From the IMG/VR virus record IMGVR_UViG_3300036845_000139, positions 1 to 20,762 of that record: a DNA stretch of 20,762 nt; one strand, 5' to 3'. Source of the stretch: a virus. Below, piece by piece: positions 9,329-16,482 of the stretch. How positions within the stretch are numbered: position 1 is the stretch's first letter; each line of letters opens with the position of its first letter. The position numbers and the translations under genes are program-made. The notes beneath the pieces were generated by a model. That model made no database searches. It worked only from the letters and a program-made list of their open reading frames with translations, and was not told the origin of the DNA.

Positions 9329-10140
9329 CAGTACATGCTCAACACATTGCCCCAATCGAACTGGATGTTAGGGCTCCAACTGTAGTCCGAAGGAAAGTCT
9401 ATCCCTCTCACCCTAATCCAATCCGGCGTCACATCGTTGATCGTCAGCCCTTCATTCCCATCCGTCTGCCTAGCGGCAACCAGATGCAAGTTAGCCTCTT
9501 GGATCTTAATATTCGCTAGGCCCTTATCCCCAGTAAGTGCGAATATCAACCTCCCAGCTAGGGCCGCAACCCAGGCTTCCACGAAGAGGGCATCCATAAC
9601 GTTCGGATCAGAGATCCTCTTAATGTACGTTAGGATCGCCGACTCTTGATTGGTCAGAATGACCCTGATGTCGCTCCCTATGTTAGATGGCTTGCCAGTC
9701 TGATCGATCTGATCAATTGCTACCTTGAACTTAACCGGCGGGCCGTTCCAGAACTGTGGGGCCCCGCCGGTCACAGCCGTCGTGATTGGTACACCACTGG
9801 CAAACCCAGTCGTGAACTGGGGTACGATCCACAGTGGCCTCAGGCAGTCCGCAGGATATGCATACTCGTACGCCCAGGGCGGGGGTGGTTGACCTTTCTG
9901 CCAACTGCTCGTTCCGGCGGAAGGGTTCTCTGGCGTCCCTGGAGCAGCACAGATCAAGCCTAAGTTGGCCGTATTCGTCGCACAGTTCCATGGCGCAAGC
10001 CTCAGCAGCTCATCTCTAACCGGTTCGATAGAGAGGGCACATTGCCTCGCTTCGGCACTGTTCTCCGTAAGCGAGGCAATGGTCGTACGTGTGCCAATAG
10101 ACTGTAGCGCTCTATTGGCGACGTCAACTTCAGCAGTCAC
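9328..10140 (-). CDS. Tail tubular protein A (T7 gp11-like adaptor)
   Basis: 270 residues. The N-terminal helix VDVANRALQSIGTRTTIASL and the segment EPVRDELLRLAPWNCA, followed by YAYPADCLRPLWI, are the classic signature of podovirus gp11-like tail adaptors that connect the portal ring to the nozzle. The start is a GTG (10140-10138). It is backed by a purine-rich Shine-Dalgarno AAAGGGAG at 10147-10154 with good spacing and by overlap with the TGA of the upstream gene. It lies directly before the gp12-like gene with a TGATG junction, matching the T7 gp11-gp12 order. It is longer than T7 gp11 (196 aa), with a Pro-rich insert at about 63-90 (GTPENPSAGTSSWQKGQPPP). Confidence 0.9.
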   Translation of the reverse strand: MTAEVDVANRALQSIGTRTTIASLTENSAEARQCALSIEPVRDELLRLAPWNCATNTANLGLICAAPGTPENPSAGTSSWQKGQPPPPWAYEYAYPADCLRPLWIVPQFTTGFASGVPITTAVTGGAPQFWNGPPVKFKVAIDQIDQTGKPSNIGSDIRVILTNQESAILTYIKRISDPNVMDALFVEAWVAALAGRLIFALTGDKGLANIKIQEANLHLVAARQTDGNEGLTINDVTPDWIRVRGIDFPSDYSWSPNIQFDWGNVLSMY

Positions 10141-10400
10141 CGTTGACTCCCTTTAGGATGGACGGTTCCGCCGATCCCAGGACTACCACCTTCCTTATCG
10201 CCGGAGCCATGGTATCCCTGAGTCCCTGCGTTGCCACAGTTGTGTCCATGAAGCCCTGGGCCCTTCGGATCGTTGATGTTCGTTGGGCCCTTGGGCGGTG
10301 AGTAGTTCTGGGTGTCCCGCTGGGAGACCTGACCGTGACCCTTTAGGCCTCCACCGCCCTTCCGTTCCGGTCCATACTCAGATAGAATATCCCTTGCCAT
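10137..10400 (-). CDS. Small Gly/His/Pro-rich phage protein with NYSPPKGPTNINDPKGPGLHG motif
   Basis: 87 residues. It starts MARDILSEYG and contains NYSPPKGPTNINDPKGPGLH, a pattern I recognise from small proteins next to gp11-like genes in many podoviruses. The C-terminal half is rich in Gly, His and Asn (HGHNCGNAGTQGYHGSG) and ends HPKGSQR. It is probably disordered or structured only on the virion. Function is unknown; a minor virion component or assembly factor is possible. The ATG shares one base with the upstream TGA (TGATG). Confidence 0.7.
   Translation of the reverse strand: MARDILSEYGPERKGGGGLKGHGQVSQRDTQNYSPPKGPTNINDPKGPGLHGHNCGNAGTQGYHGSGDKEGGSPGIGGTVHPKGSQR
10147..10154 (-). promoter_or_regulatory. 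Shine-Dalgarno supporting a GTG start
   Basis: On the minus strand, AAAGGGAG lies six bases upstream of the GTG of the gp11-like gene. It justifies the non-ATG start at 10140, which no in-frame ATG nearby would replace. Confidence 0.6.
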
Positions 10401-10663
10401 CAGTACCTCCTCGCAACCTGTGGCTCGCTCTTCTCCTCTTCTTCCTCCTTCCGCTTGCGGGTCTCCTCTGCCTCCTTCTCGGCCTTCTCCTTCATCTCCT
10501 CCACAGCTCGTTCCATCTGAACCTTATGGACTTCGGCTGCGATCTTCATAAGCTCGAGCCAAGCCTCGTTCCTGAGCGGAGCCAACGGCGGCCCAGCGAG
10601 CCTAGCTTTCTCCTCCACGAGCAGCAGCGTCATGGTCTTGTTGAAGTCAAATCCATCGCTCAT
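10400..10663 (-). CDS. Small charged coiled-coil protein
   Basis: 87 residues. The N-terminal part (MSDGFDFNKTMTLLLVEEKA) is mildly hydrophobic. From about residue 36 the chain is one long predicted helix, rich in Glu, Lys and Ala (MERAVEEMKEKAEKEAEETR...KEEEEEKSE), typical of a coiled coil. I recognise no family. It sits in the chain of small genes between the fibres and the tail tube and overlaps its upstream neighbour by four bases (ATGA). A role as a minor structural or assembly protein is a guess from position only. Confidence 0.65.
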   Translation of the reverse strand: MSDGFDFNKTMTLLLVEEKARLAGPPLAPLRNEAWLELMKIAAEVHKVQMERAVEEMKEKAEKEAEETRKRKEEEEEKSEPQVARRY

Positions 10664-10902
10664 TTGTGTTTCCCTTGGCTTCCAGCTGGATGGCTACATG
10701 GGTCCGCCACAGGGGCCTTAAACCCTCGGTCCTTGTGCATCTTCTCGAAGGCCCCAAACACACTCTTTGGCTCATCCATAGAATGCGTCCCCTGAGCCTG
10801 CCCTAGCTGTGCTGCCCAACCAGGGTTCACCCCAGTGGGCTTCGGCTCGACCTTCCTACTTCCAGTACCGGACTTCTCTGGCGCTTGCGTTATCTTCATC
10901 AT
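10660..10902 (-). CDS. Small hypothetical phage protein ending in HPAGSQGKHK
   Basis: 80 residues, starting at the first ATG of ATGATG (10902) and overlapping the upstream stop. The composition is Pro, Gly and Lys rich with little hydrophobic core, apart from a short helix-like segment (PKSVFGAFEKMHKDRGF). The C-terminus DPCSHPAGSQGKHK resembles the end of the protein encoded at 10137-10400 (HPKGSQR). No family is recognised with confidence. Its place in the tightly coupled operon and lack of spacing make it likely to be a real gene. Confidence 0.6.
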   Translation of the reverse strand: MMKITQAPEKSGTGSRKVEPKPTGVNPGWAAQLGQAQGTHSMDEPKSVFGAFEKMHKDRGFKAPVADPCSHPAGSQGKHK

Positions 10903-11246
10903 TCTCTCCTGAAGTGTTTGTACTTATTCCCCTCCGCCCCTTCCATCTCCTCCCTTATCTTGTAGAACGTTCCGCCTTGGTTGTTCTCCCTATCGAGCAG
11001 GATCTTCATCCTGTCACTCGCCCTTTCGATCTCCGACCTAAGGTGCGGGGGCATAGTAAGCCCAAGTTCCTCATACCTCGCTTGTATGTGAACAATGTCG
11101 TGAAAGTACATGGTGAACCTTCGCATGTATTCCGGAACCTCCTGCTCGGCCTTAATGATGGTCACACAAACTGCTGAGAGCTTCTCATCGATCCTCTTGA
11201 GTATCTGTGTTTGTTCATCTAAGGCTTTGAGGACCTCATCACTCAT
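10899..11246 (-). CDS. Small helical hypothetical protein
   Basis: 115 residues from the ATG at 11246 (MSDEVLKALDEQTQILKRID). The open frame extends upstream to 11306, but that part lies inside the preceding 58-codon gene, so the inner ATG is preferred; it gives an 8-base overlap with that gene. The protein is almost wholly helical: an N-terminal amphipathic helix, then EVPEYMRRFTMYFHDIVHIQARYEELG and ERASDRMKILLDRENN. There is no signal peptide or membrane segment. Function is unknown; a tail or head assembly role is only suggested by position. Confidence 0.65.
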   Translation of the reverse strand: MSDEVLKALDEQTQILKRIDEKLSAVCVTIIKAEQEVPEYMRRFTMYFHDIVHIQARYEELGLTMPPHLRSEIERASDRMKILLDRENNQGGTFYKIREEMEGAEGNKYKHFRRE

Positions 11247-11415
11247 CGCTGGGGCTCTGGGGCTTGGGCTTCTTCCTTCGAAGGATCCCCGTCTTTCTAT
11301 CGGCAAGATTGAACTCCTTTGCTACACTTTGAGGAACTCCTACCTTCTTCGCAAACTCCGGATCATGTGCCGCTCCTGCCATCATTCTTGCCTGCGGTCC
11401 GCTTTTGCTCGCCAT
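11239..11415 (-). CDS. Small basic phage protein with HDPEFAKKVGVPQSVAKEF motif
   Basis: 58 residues: MASKSGPQARMMAGAAHDP, then EFAKKVGVPQSVAKEFNLAD and a basic Lys/Pro tail (RRKKPKPQSPSDE). The central pattern resembles a family of tiny phage proteins in structural operons. A strong ribosome binding site AGGAGG (11421-11426) lies five bases before the ATG and overlaps the stop of the fibre gene. Function is unknown; the net positive charge would allow nucleic acid or capsid contact, which is speculation. Confidence 0.7.
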   Translation of the reverse strand: MASKSGPQARMMAGAAHDPEFAKKVGVPQSVAKEFNLADRKTGILRRKKPKPQSPSDE

Positions 11416-11424
11416 GCCTGCCTC

Positions 11425-12597
11425 CTACGTTCCGCTACTAGCCTTGACAATGCCATAAAGATTGAAAACCCCTCTAGTGATCTGGAAGCCACCACTATCG
11501 TAAAATCGGAAACCTTTAATTGGCTGAAGCCCAGCCGGCTGAGCATAGTACTGTGCAGCATTACACGTACGTGCCATGCCTAGAGATTGTGGAGCCGATA
11601 CCGAGTCCGACATGATGTTCTTGGGCCGATCTGTTACCCATGGCATCGAAAACTTGATCCTGTACTCTCCGCATGAAATTGAGTTCGGTGACCAGCCCAA
11701 GAACACCCCAGTTGTAAGCTCAGCTGCACCCTCTGCATATCCACTAGCAGGAGCAGTATCATAATAAGCTATGAGCACATTGACGTAATTATTAGTGGTA
11801 TCGAAGGTCGTCCCATCCCAGCTGATCTGCATCTGGAATTGAGTATAGGTGGTCGTCGCCGTTGACTGAAGATCGTAGACATCGATCTCGTACTGATCGA
11901 ATTGATTAGTGAAATTGTGAAACATAGGCACTGTAAGTGTAGGGGTAACCGGCACGATCGACGACAGAAGTACTCGGTTACCTGGACCACCGCCATTCGC
12001 TAGCACGAACTTAGTCGTTGCTATTTCATCAGTATTCGTTCCTGGAATGGGCGTCGGTGCAGTCGGCACCCCAGTAAAGTTCGGCGAGTCGATCAAGGCC
12101 CCACCAGCCTCACTGATGTCAGCCGCAAGCAAGGTCACCGCCCCACCACGACCGTTGAACGAGCTAACCGCCCCACCCGCCGGGGTCAGGATCCCCTGAG
12201 CAAGCATCGTCAGATAATCGAACTCCTGTTCAATCACCTGCTGCCACAATGCACCTTGGCCCACCAACGACACCGGCTGCACTATTGGCAATATCCTCTG
12301 TATACTAAACAGCGTTCCCGCAGCGATTGGGTTGCCGCCTGGGGCGTAGGTCACCGTTCCACCAATGCTGGTTGGGTTAGGCGGTATCGGAGGGTTAATC
12401 GAAAGCTGATAGTTATTCGCTCCAGTTCCAAACGCAACAGCAGAGGGAATGCCAGTAGCATCGGTGTAAGTCACCACTAGATAATTAGCCCCTGACATAG
12501 GCGTGGGGACAGCCGGGAAGCCGAAGTTGAAGGTAAAGTTCGTAGTAGCCCCATCACCTTTGTAGGTGATAACACTACTTGATGATGCAACGGTCAT
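11425..12597 (-). CDS. Tail fibre protein with T7 gp17-like N-terminus
   Basis: 390 residues. Residues 1-135 match the style of the podovirus virion-attachment domain of T7-like fibres: VITYKGDGATTNFTFNFGF, then ISINPP-like strands, LFSIQRILPIVQPVSL and the helix QVIEQEFDYLTMLAQ. Residues 145-200 carry the common fibre connector SSFNGRGGAVTLLAADISEA...SPNFTGVPTAPTP and GTNTDEIATTKFV. The C-terminal half (about 205-390) is a beta-rich domain ending GGFQITRGVFNLYGIVK, typical of a lectin- or carbohydrate-binding-like fibre tip. This is the only one of the three fibres with a recognisable attachment domain, so it may be the one that docks to the tail. A GAGGT site (12604-12608) precedes the ATG by six bases. 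Confidence 0.85.
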   Translation of the reverse strand: MTVASSSSVITYKGDGATTNFTFNFGFPAVPTPMSGANYLVVTYTDATGIPSAVAFGTGANNYQLSINPPIPPNPTSIGGTVTYAPGGNPIAAGTLFSIQRILPIVQPVSLVGQGALWQQVIEQEFDYLTMLAQGILTPAGGAVSSFNGRGGAVTLLAADISEAGGALIDSPNFTGVPTAPTPIPGTNTDEIATTKFVLANGGGPGNRVLLSSIVPVTPTLTVPMFHNFTNQFDQYEIDVYDLQSTATTTYTQFQMQISWDGTTFDTTNNYVNVLIAYYDTAPASGYAEGAAELTTGVFLGWSPNSISCGEYRIKFSMPWVTDRPKNIMSDSVSAPQSLGMARTCNAAQYYAQPAGLQPIKGFRFYDSGGFQITRGVFNLYGIVKASSGT

Positions 12598-12606
12598 CTA
12601 CTTACC

Positions 12607-14094
12607 TCATGTCACGTCATCTACCCAGCCCAGAACAACCACCAAGCAAGTGCCACCGTAGTTGGCGAAAACTCGCAGTTGCTGCGACGTGTTGCTATAA
12701 TTAAAAATGCCCTCGGCATAAGAATAGAAACCGGTCGCACCACTGATCGAGCCGCCTAGCATGCTCATGTAAGTCTGAACATTATTGTCAGCTAGGTCTG
12801 GGCTGTAGAACCGTAAGCTAGTGGTCGCACTTGCTCCCTGCTGCTCCACCGACAGTATAGGACGCACCTGAACCCCAGGCGGGATACTAGGAAACGTCAA
12901 ATTGGCTGGCGTTGAACTGACCGCCGTGCCAGCGATGTCCTGGACCGGTATCTGCCAGTAGAACGTCCTCCCACGTTGTAGCCACCCTACAAAGACGCTA
13001 GTCCCAGAGGTCTTGAACGAGCCTATCCTTCGCTTCTTGGTATAAGGTGATGGCATCAACGGAGCCGTAGCGCTCAACGACGTTAGAATGTCAACCACCC
13101 CAGTATCAGCTCGTGCAATCAGGAAAACATGGTACCAAGTATTAGCAGTGATTGCTCCGGTGTCCAAAGACCCAACAGTAGCTCCTGACCCAGCTGCGAA
13201 GGGGTTGGAAGTTCTCTTCTGAATTATTGAGGACAGTACCATCATAGTGGTATTGTCATCAGAGCAGGCCGAACCGGGACTTACGTCAAGCACGGTGGTT
13301 GGCGAGGCTGGAGTATCAGATTGCATCCCCAGCCCAGACAGATACCCTGGCAGTACAAGAGCAGGAGCCGAACCTCCTTGCGAAGCCGATGCCCCTGCAC
13401 CAATGTACTCGGTAATGATGACCACGCCGTTGGAGCCGTTGCCGCCGGGATAATTCTGACCGGCTCCATTGCTCGCTGCGCCACCACCACCGGCACCATA
13501 ATTGGAGGCATTGCTGCCTGCGTTTACCGCGCCGATGGCGGGTGGCCCGCCACCACCGAATGCCGAACTGCCGCCAGCGCCACCGGTATTTCCGATCGAT
13601 GTATTCAAGGGATTGTAAACACCGGCCGTTCCGGGAGCGCCAGCAAATATGACATCACCGACGCAGCCACTGACGACACCGCCAGCAGCACCAATACCGC
13701 CTGCGTTACCGGTCCCGCCACCGCCGCCGCCTGTGGCAACAACTAAAGACCCCAGACTCGTCGAGGCCCCAGCCCCACCACCAGAACCGGCTGGTCCCCC
13801 TGCTCCAGCCATCCCAATAGTTATCGCCTGCGATGCACCAATCTGTGCCGGCGTGAGTACCCTACGTGCATAAGCCCCAGAGCCACCACCGCCGCCTGAA
13901 AAATACGAATTTGCGGTTCCATTTACGCCACCACCACCACCGCCACCACCGATAGCCTCAGCAATCGCCGAAATCAAATTGGCCGACGGCGTATAGGTCC
14001 CTGACGCCGTGAAGACCGTCGTCTTGACTGAAATAACTGTCGAGGTAGCGTTAGGCTGCCCCGCTAAGTTTATATCCCAATCACTAGGCATCAT
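12607..14094 (-). CDS. Glycine-rich tail fibre/adhesin protein
   Basis: 495 residues, starting at ATGATG overlapping the upstream TGA. Residues 26-60 (VFTASGTYTPSANLISAIAE followed by a Gly run) open a glycine-rich domain that runs to about 230 and ends VVIITEY. It has repeated GGGG runs, as in the Gly_rich_2-type phage domains and reminiscent of the polyglycine sandwich of T-even gp38 adhesins. Residues 248-491 form a beta-rich module, shared with the fibre encoded at 14091-16136, that contains TWYHVFLIARADTGVVDIL and PYTKKRRIGSFKT. Probably a host-recognition protein on the tail. No enzymatic motif is visible. The display half differs completely from the upstream paralogue. Confidence 0.8.
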   Translation of the reverse strand: MMPSDWDINLAGQPNATSTVISVKTTVFTASGTYTPSANLISAIAEAIGGGGGGGGVNGTANSYFSGGGGGSGAYARRVLTPAQIGASQAITIGMAGAGGPAGSGGGAGASTSLGSLVVATGGGGGGTGNAGGIGAAGGVVSGCVGDVIFAGAPGTAGVYNPLNTSIGNTGGAGGSSAFGGGGPPAIGAVNAGSNASNYGAGGGGAASNGAGQNYPGGNGSNGVVIITEYIGAGASASQGGSAPALVLPGYLSGLGMQSDTPASPTTVLDVSPGSACSDDNTTMMVLSSIIQKRTSNPFAAGSGATVGSLDTGAITANTWYHVFLIARADTGVVDILTSLSATAPLMPSPYTKKRRIGSFKTSGTSVFVGWLQRGRTFYWQIPVQDIAGTAVSSTPANLTFPSIPPGVQVRPILSVEQQGASATTSLRFYSPDLADNNVQTYMSMLGGSISGATGFYSYAEGIFNYSNTSQQLRVFANYGGTCLVVVLGWVDDVT

Positions 14095-16136
14095 TTACCT
14101 CGATTGTCGAACCAGCCTACCGTGCCGATAAAAAGCCCGGTCCCCGCCGCCGCTCCAATGACCCGGACCTGACTAGTTGTGTTGGTGCGGATGACCAACT
14201 GACCAGCATTTGTGTTATTCAGGGTCATCGATCCAAACACAGCCTGAGAATCAGGTGACATCACGTTGATGGCCGAGCCAGTATTATTAAACGTATTGAT
14301 GATCGCTCGCGTCTTTATCCCCAACGGTACCGTTGCTGTGACGAGTCCTCCCGGTGCGACAGCGACCCCGCCACCATTGTAGACGTCATAGCCAAGATCC
14401 ACCCCCCACAAGAACTGATCGCCAAGCTGCGTAAACGCCATTATCTGCGACGATGCGTTGGTCTTGATCGAGCCAATTCTCCTCTTCTTCGTGAATGGAC
14501 TTGGAACCGTCGGTGCTGTTGCGCTCAATGAGAACAACACATCTACCGCACTAGTATCCGTCCTTGCGATCAGGTAGACATGATACCACGTTGAAGCAGT
14601 AACTGCCCCAGTGTCAAGCCCAGCTGTGCCTGATCCAGCAGCGAATGGACCTCCAAGCAGCTTGGTAAACGCCGAACTCAGAGCCAATGTGTATGTATTA
14701 TCATCAGAGGCCGCAGCACCTGTAGCAACGTCCACGACCGTCGTCGCCGACGTGGCATCGTTCGATAGGGCCAAGCCACCGAGATAGTTTGGTAAAACCG
14801 GCAATGCGTAAGGCGCAACGCTGGTCGAGAGCAGATCAACGTTAAGCGTCAAGGCCCCTGTCGTCGAGTTATAGGAAGTAACAAGCCCTTCCATCCACTG
14901 CGTCGGCACGCTAGCTGAAGAGAGCCTTGTGCGGGCACCAATGGTATAGGCCAGCCCCGGCTGGGTTATAACCGTAACCGGCCCAGTAACAAGCGAGGCG
15001 TTGGTAGTGCTAGTGGCCAGATATCCTGGACCAGGAGTTCCCGGTCCACCACTACCACCAGGCGGAACAGTCCAAGTAGAATTCTCGCAGAGGTACCTTG
15101 TTGTCCCAGCTGTGGCCCCCGGATCAGGGACTTCGCCCTTAGCATGGCTTGGGCCAGAAGCCCCAAACACAGGAATAGTCACAAAGCCTGTAGCTACGTT
15201 GATGGTGGCATCACCCTGCATGGTGAAGCCAGCGAACGCCCCGCCGTTGTTCCACTGAAGCTGTCCACTCGTCCCACCAGGGGTTCCACCAGTCGGCGGT
15301 ACTGCCCACAGAGCATTCTCACACAGGAACCGGGCAGTCCCTGCGGTAGCACCGGGGTCAGGTACAGTACCATGAACGTGGTTGGTGCCTGAAGCTACGA
15401 AGTCCTTCAGGGTGATAACCCCGGTCGATGGAGCCAACGTAGCGTCACCGGACATGGTGAAACCACCAAAGGCTCCGCTATTGTTGTATTGAACCTGCCC
15501 ATTGGTCCCAGCTGGCGTTGCTCCTGGACCAGGCGGCCCTGGTGCCCCATTTGGGCCTGTAGGACCCTCTGGCCCAATCGGCCCTGTTGACCCAGCAGGT
15601 CCAGGCGGCCCAGCACCAGCTACAGCGAAACCATCGAAATATGTGTTAATCGAAGACGATAGTATCGTATTGGCAACGGAACTGTTAACCCAACATTCGT
15701 AATAATCAGACCCACTGGCATTATCGACCATCGAGACAAATACATCAACCTCGGTCGACGTAGTGCTCTTAATACTCGTTCCGTTCTTGTAGATGGCAAC
15801 GCCAATGGTCCCAGCAGCCGAGGGAGCTAGCTGTGCCTCAATCTGCACTGGCCCAGCCGCTGGCGTCCAACGACTTTGAGTAGTGTCGTACTTTCCGTTC
15901 TGATTGAAGCCCGCAACGTTGAAAGTGACCTTCGTCCAAGTATTCGCAACAACTCCAGTCTGCGTTGCACTTAGCGTAGCTACAAAGCTGTCCGCAGGCC
16001 CAGCGTGGCCCCCACCGCCCCCGCTGGATGCTATAGCATTGGTAACGAACCTAGTGTTGGCTACGGCGTTAGTCGAGTCCCCTGCCAGCCGATCAGGGGC
16101 GACGAAGTTACCAAACTCGGTGAATTGGTCAGCCAA
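14091..16136 (-). CDS. Modular tail fibre: C1q-like domain, collagen-like repeat, tandem duplicated units, shared C-terminal module
   Basis: 681 residues with a TTG start (16136-16134). A TGA lies in frame just upstream and no earlier ATG or GTG exists, and the start overlaps the preceding stop by eight bases. Order: fibre connector motif (DSTNAVANTRFVTNAIA, about 20-36); a C1q/TNF-like beta domain (about 49-172, with ANTWTKVTFNVAGFN and GKYDTTQSRWTPAAG); a collagen-like run of about nine Gly-X-Y triplets (176-205); two tandem units of about 74 residues (210-283 and 288-361); and a C-terminal module (about 448-680) related to the next gene. Collagen-like segments in phage fibres trimerise the shaft. 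Role: probable receptor-binding fibre. No T7-type N-terminal attachment domain is present. Confidence 0.8.
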   Translation of the reverse strand: MADQFTEFGNFVAPDRLAGDSTNAVANTRFVTNAIASSGGGGGHAGPADSFVATLSATQTGVVANTWTKVTFNVAGFNQNGKYDTTQSRWTPAAGPVQIEAQLAPSAAGTIGVAIYKNGTSIKSTTSTEVDVFVSMVDNASGSDYYECWVNSSVANTILSSSINTYFDGFAVAGAGPPGPAGSTGPIGPEGPTGPNGAPGPPGPGATPAGTNGQVQYNNSGAFGGFTMSGDATLAPSTGVITLKDFVASGTNHVHGTVPDPGATAGTARFLCENALWAVPPTGGTPGGTSGQLQWNNGGAFAGFTMQGDATINVATGFVTIPVFGASGPSHAKGEVPDPGATAGTTRYLCENSTWTVPPGGSGGPGTPGPGYLATSTTNASLVTGPVTVITQPGLAYTIGARTRLSSASVPTQWMEGLVTSYNSTTGALTLNVDLLSTSVAPYALPVLPNYLGGLALSNDATSATTVVDVATGAAASDDNTYTLALSSAFTKLLGGPFAAGSGTAGLDTGAVTASTWYHVYLIARTDTSAVDVLFSLSATAPTVPSPFTKKRRIGSIKTNASSQIMAFTQLGDQFLWGVDLGYDVYNGGGVAVAPGGLVTATVPLGIKTRAIINTFNNTGSAINVMSPDSQAVFGSMTLNNTNAGQLVIRTNTTSQVRVIGAAAGTGLFIGTVGWFDNRGK
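15054..15509 (-). repeat. Tandem duplication of a ~74-residue fibre unit
   Basis: Unit A (15288-15509) and unit B (15054-15275) share the same skeleton: GT.GQ.Q.NN.GAF.GFTM.GDAT, then PDPGATAGT.R.LCEN..W.VPP. Similarity is visible in DNA as well as protein. Two extra or fewer units would change fibre length, which is a plausible reason for the duplication. Confidence 0.85.
15522..15611 (-). repeat. Collagen-like Gly-X-Y repeat
   Basis: About nine uninterrupted Gly-X-Y triplets (GPPGPAGSTGPIGPEG and onward) encoded within the fibre, linking the C1q-like domain to the duplicated units. Such runs can form a short triple helix in trimeric phage fibres. Confidence 0.85.
15621..15992 (-). other. 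C1q/TNF-like jelly-roll domain within the fibre
   Basis: Residues about 49-172 of the fibre. The pattern W-T-K-V-T-F-N, then G-K-Y-D-T-T-Q-S-R-W-T-P-A-A-G, and regularly spaced strands (VFVSMVDNASGSDYYECWV) resembles the C1q head. In most C1q-type proteins the head follows the collagen stalk; here it comes before it. The assignment is by motif and would need a structure prediction. Confidence 0.6.
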
Positions 16137-16482
16137 CGTTGCTATCCATCACTGTGAGGGAATTTGTACTCCCAGCCTGGGCGAATGCCCCCCAGGCCGT
16201 TTGGATCTCGCCGGTCAGGACGATCGTCGCTCCGGGGAACAGCAAGAACGTTCCACCAAGGGCTGAGTTCGACGGGGCCAGCGGCGTGCCATCACCAGCA
16301 AACATGGGGTATATGTAGAGATTGATCGTCGCCCCAGGATTGTGAAACGTCAACGAGACCCTTGCAGGGTTCGCCGCTACGACCTGTTGGCCGACTGCGC
16401 CGAGGTTATTGATCGGCCAGACCTTCCCGCCTGACGCCGCTCCTACACTGCCCGGCTGGCCCACACCATAGAAGATGGGCAT
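16129..16482 (-). CDS. Small beta-rich structural protein, possible head decoration
   Basis: 117 residues. The start ATG shares a base with the upstream TAA (TAATG). The sequence is rich in Gly, Ala, Val and Thr with alternating hydrophobic residues (QQVVAANPARVSLTFHNPG, NLYIYPMFAGDGTPLAP, LLFPGATIVLTGEIQTAW), consistent with a compact all-beta fold. It lies between the coiled-coil head gene and the first fibre. I do not recognise a named family. A decoration or fibre-base protein fits its fold and position, by inference only. Confidence 0.65.
   Translation of the reverse strand: MPIFYGVGQPGSVGAASGGKVWPINNLGAVGQQVVAANPARVSLTFHNPGATINLYIYPMFAGDGTPLAPSNSALGGTFLLFPGATIVLTGEIQTAWGAFAQAGSTNSLTVMDSNVG

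Noticed and set aside
9329-9355. N-terminal extension of the gp12-like protein
   Set aside because: It would run inside the gp11-like gene; the ATG at 9328 gives the family-typical N-terminus and a TGATG junction.
11425-16136. Diversity-generating retroelement acting on the fibres, as in BPP-1
   Set aside because: The head genes resemble BPP-1, so I looked for one, but there is no reverse transcriptase, template repeat or C-type-lectin variable region in the window.
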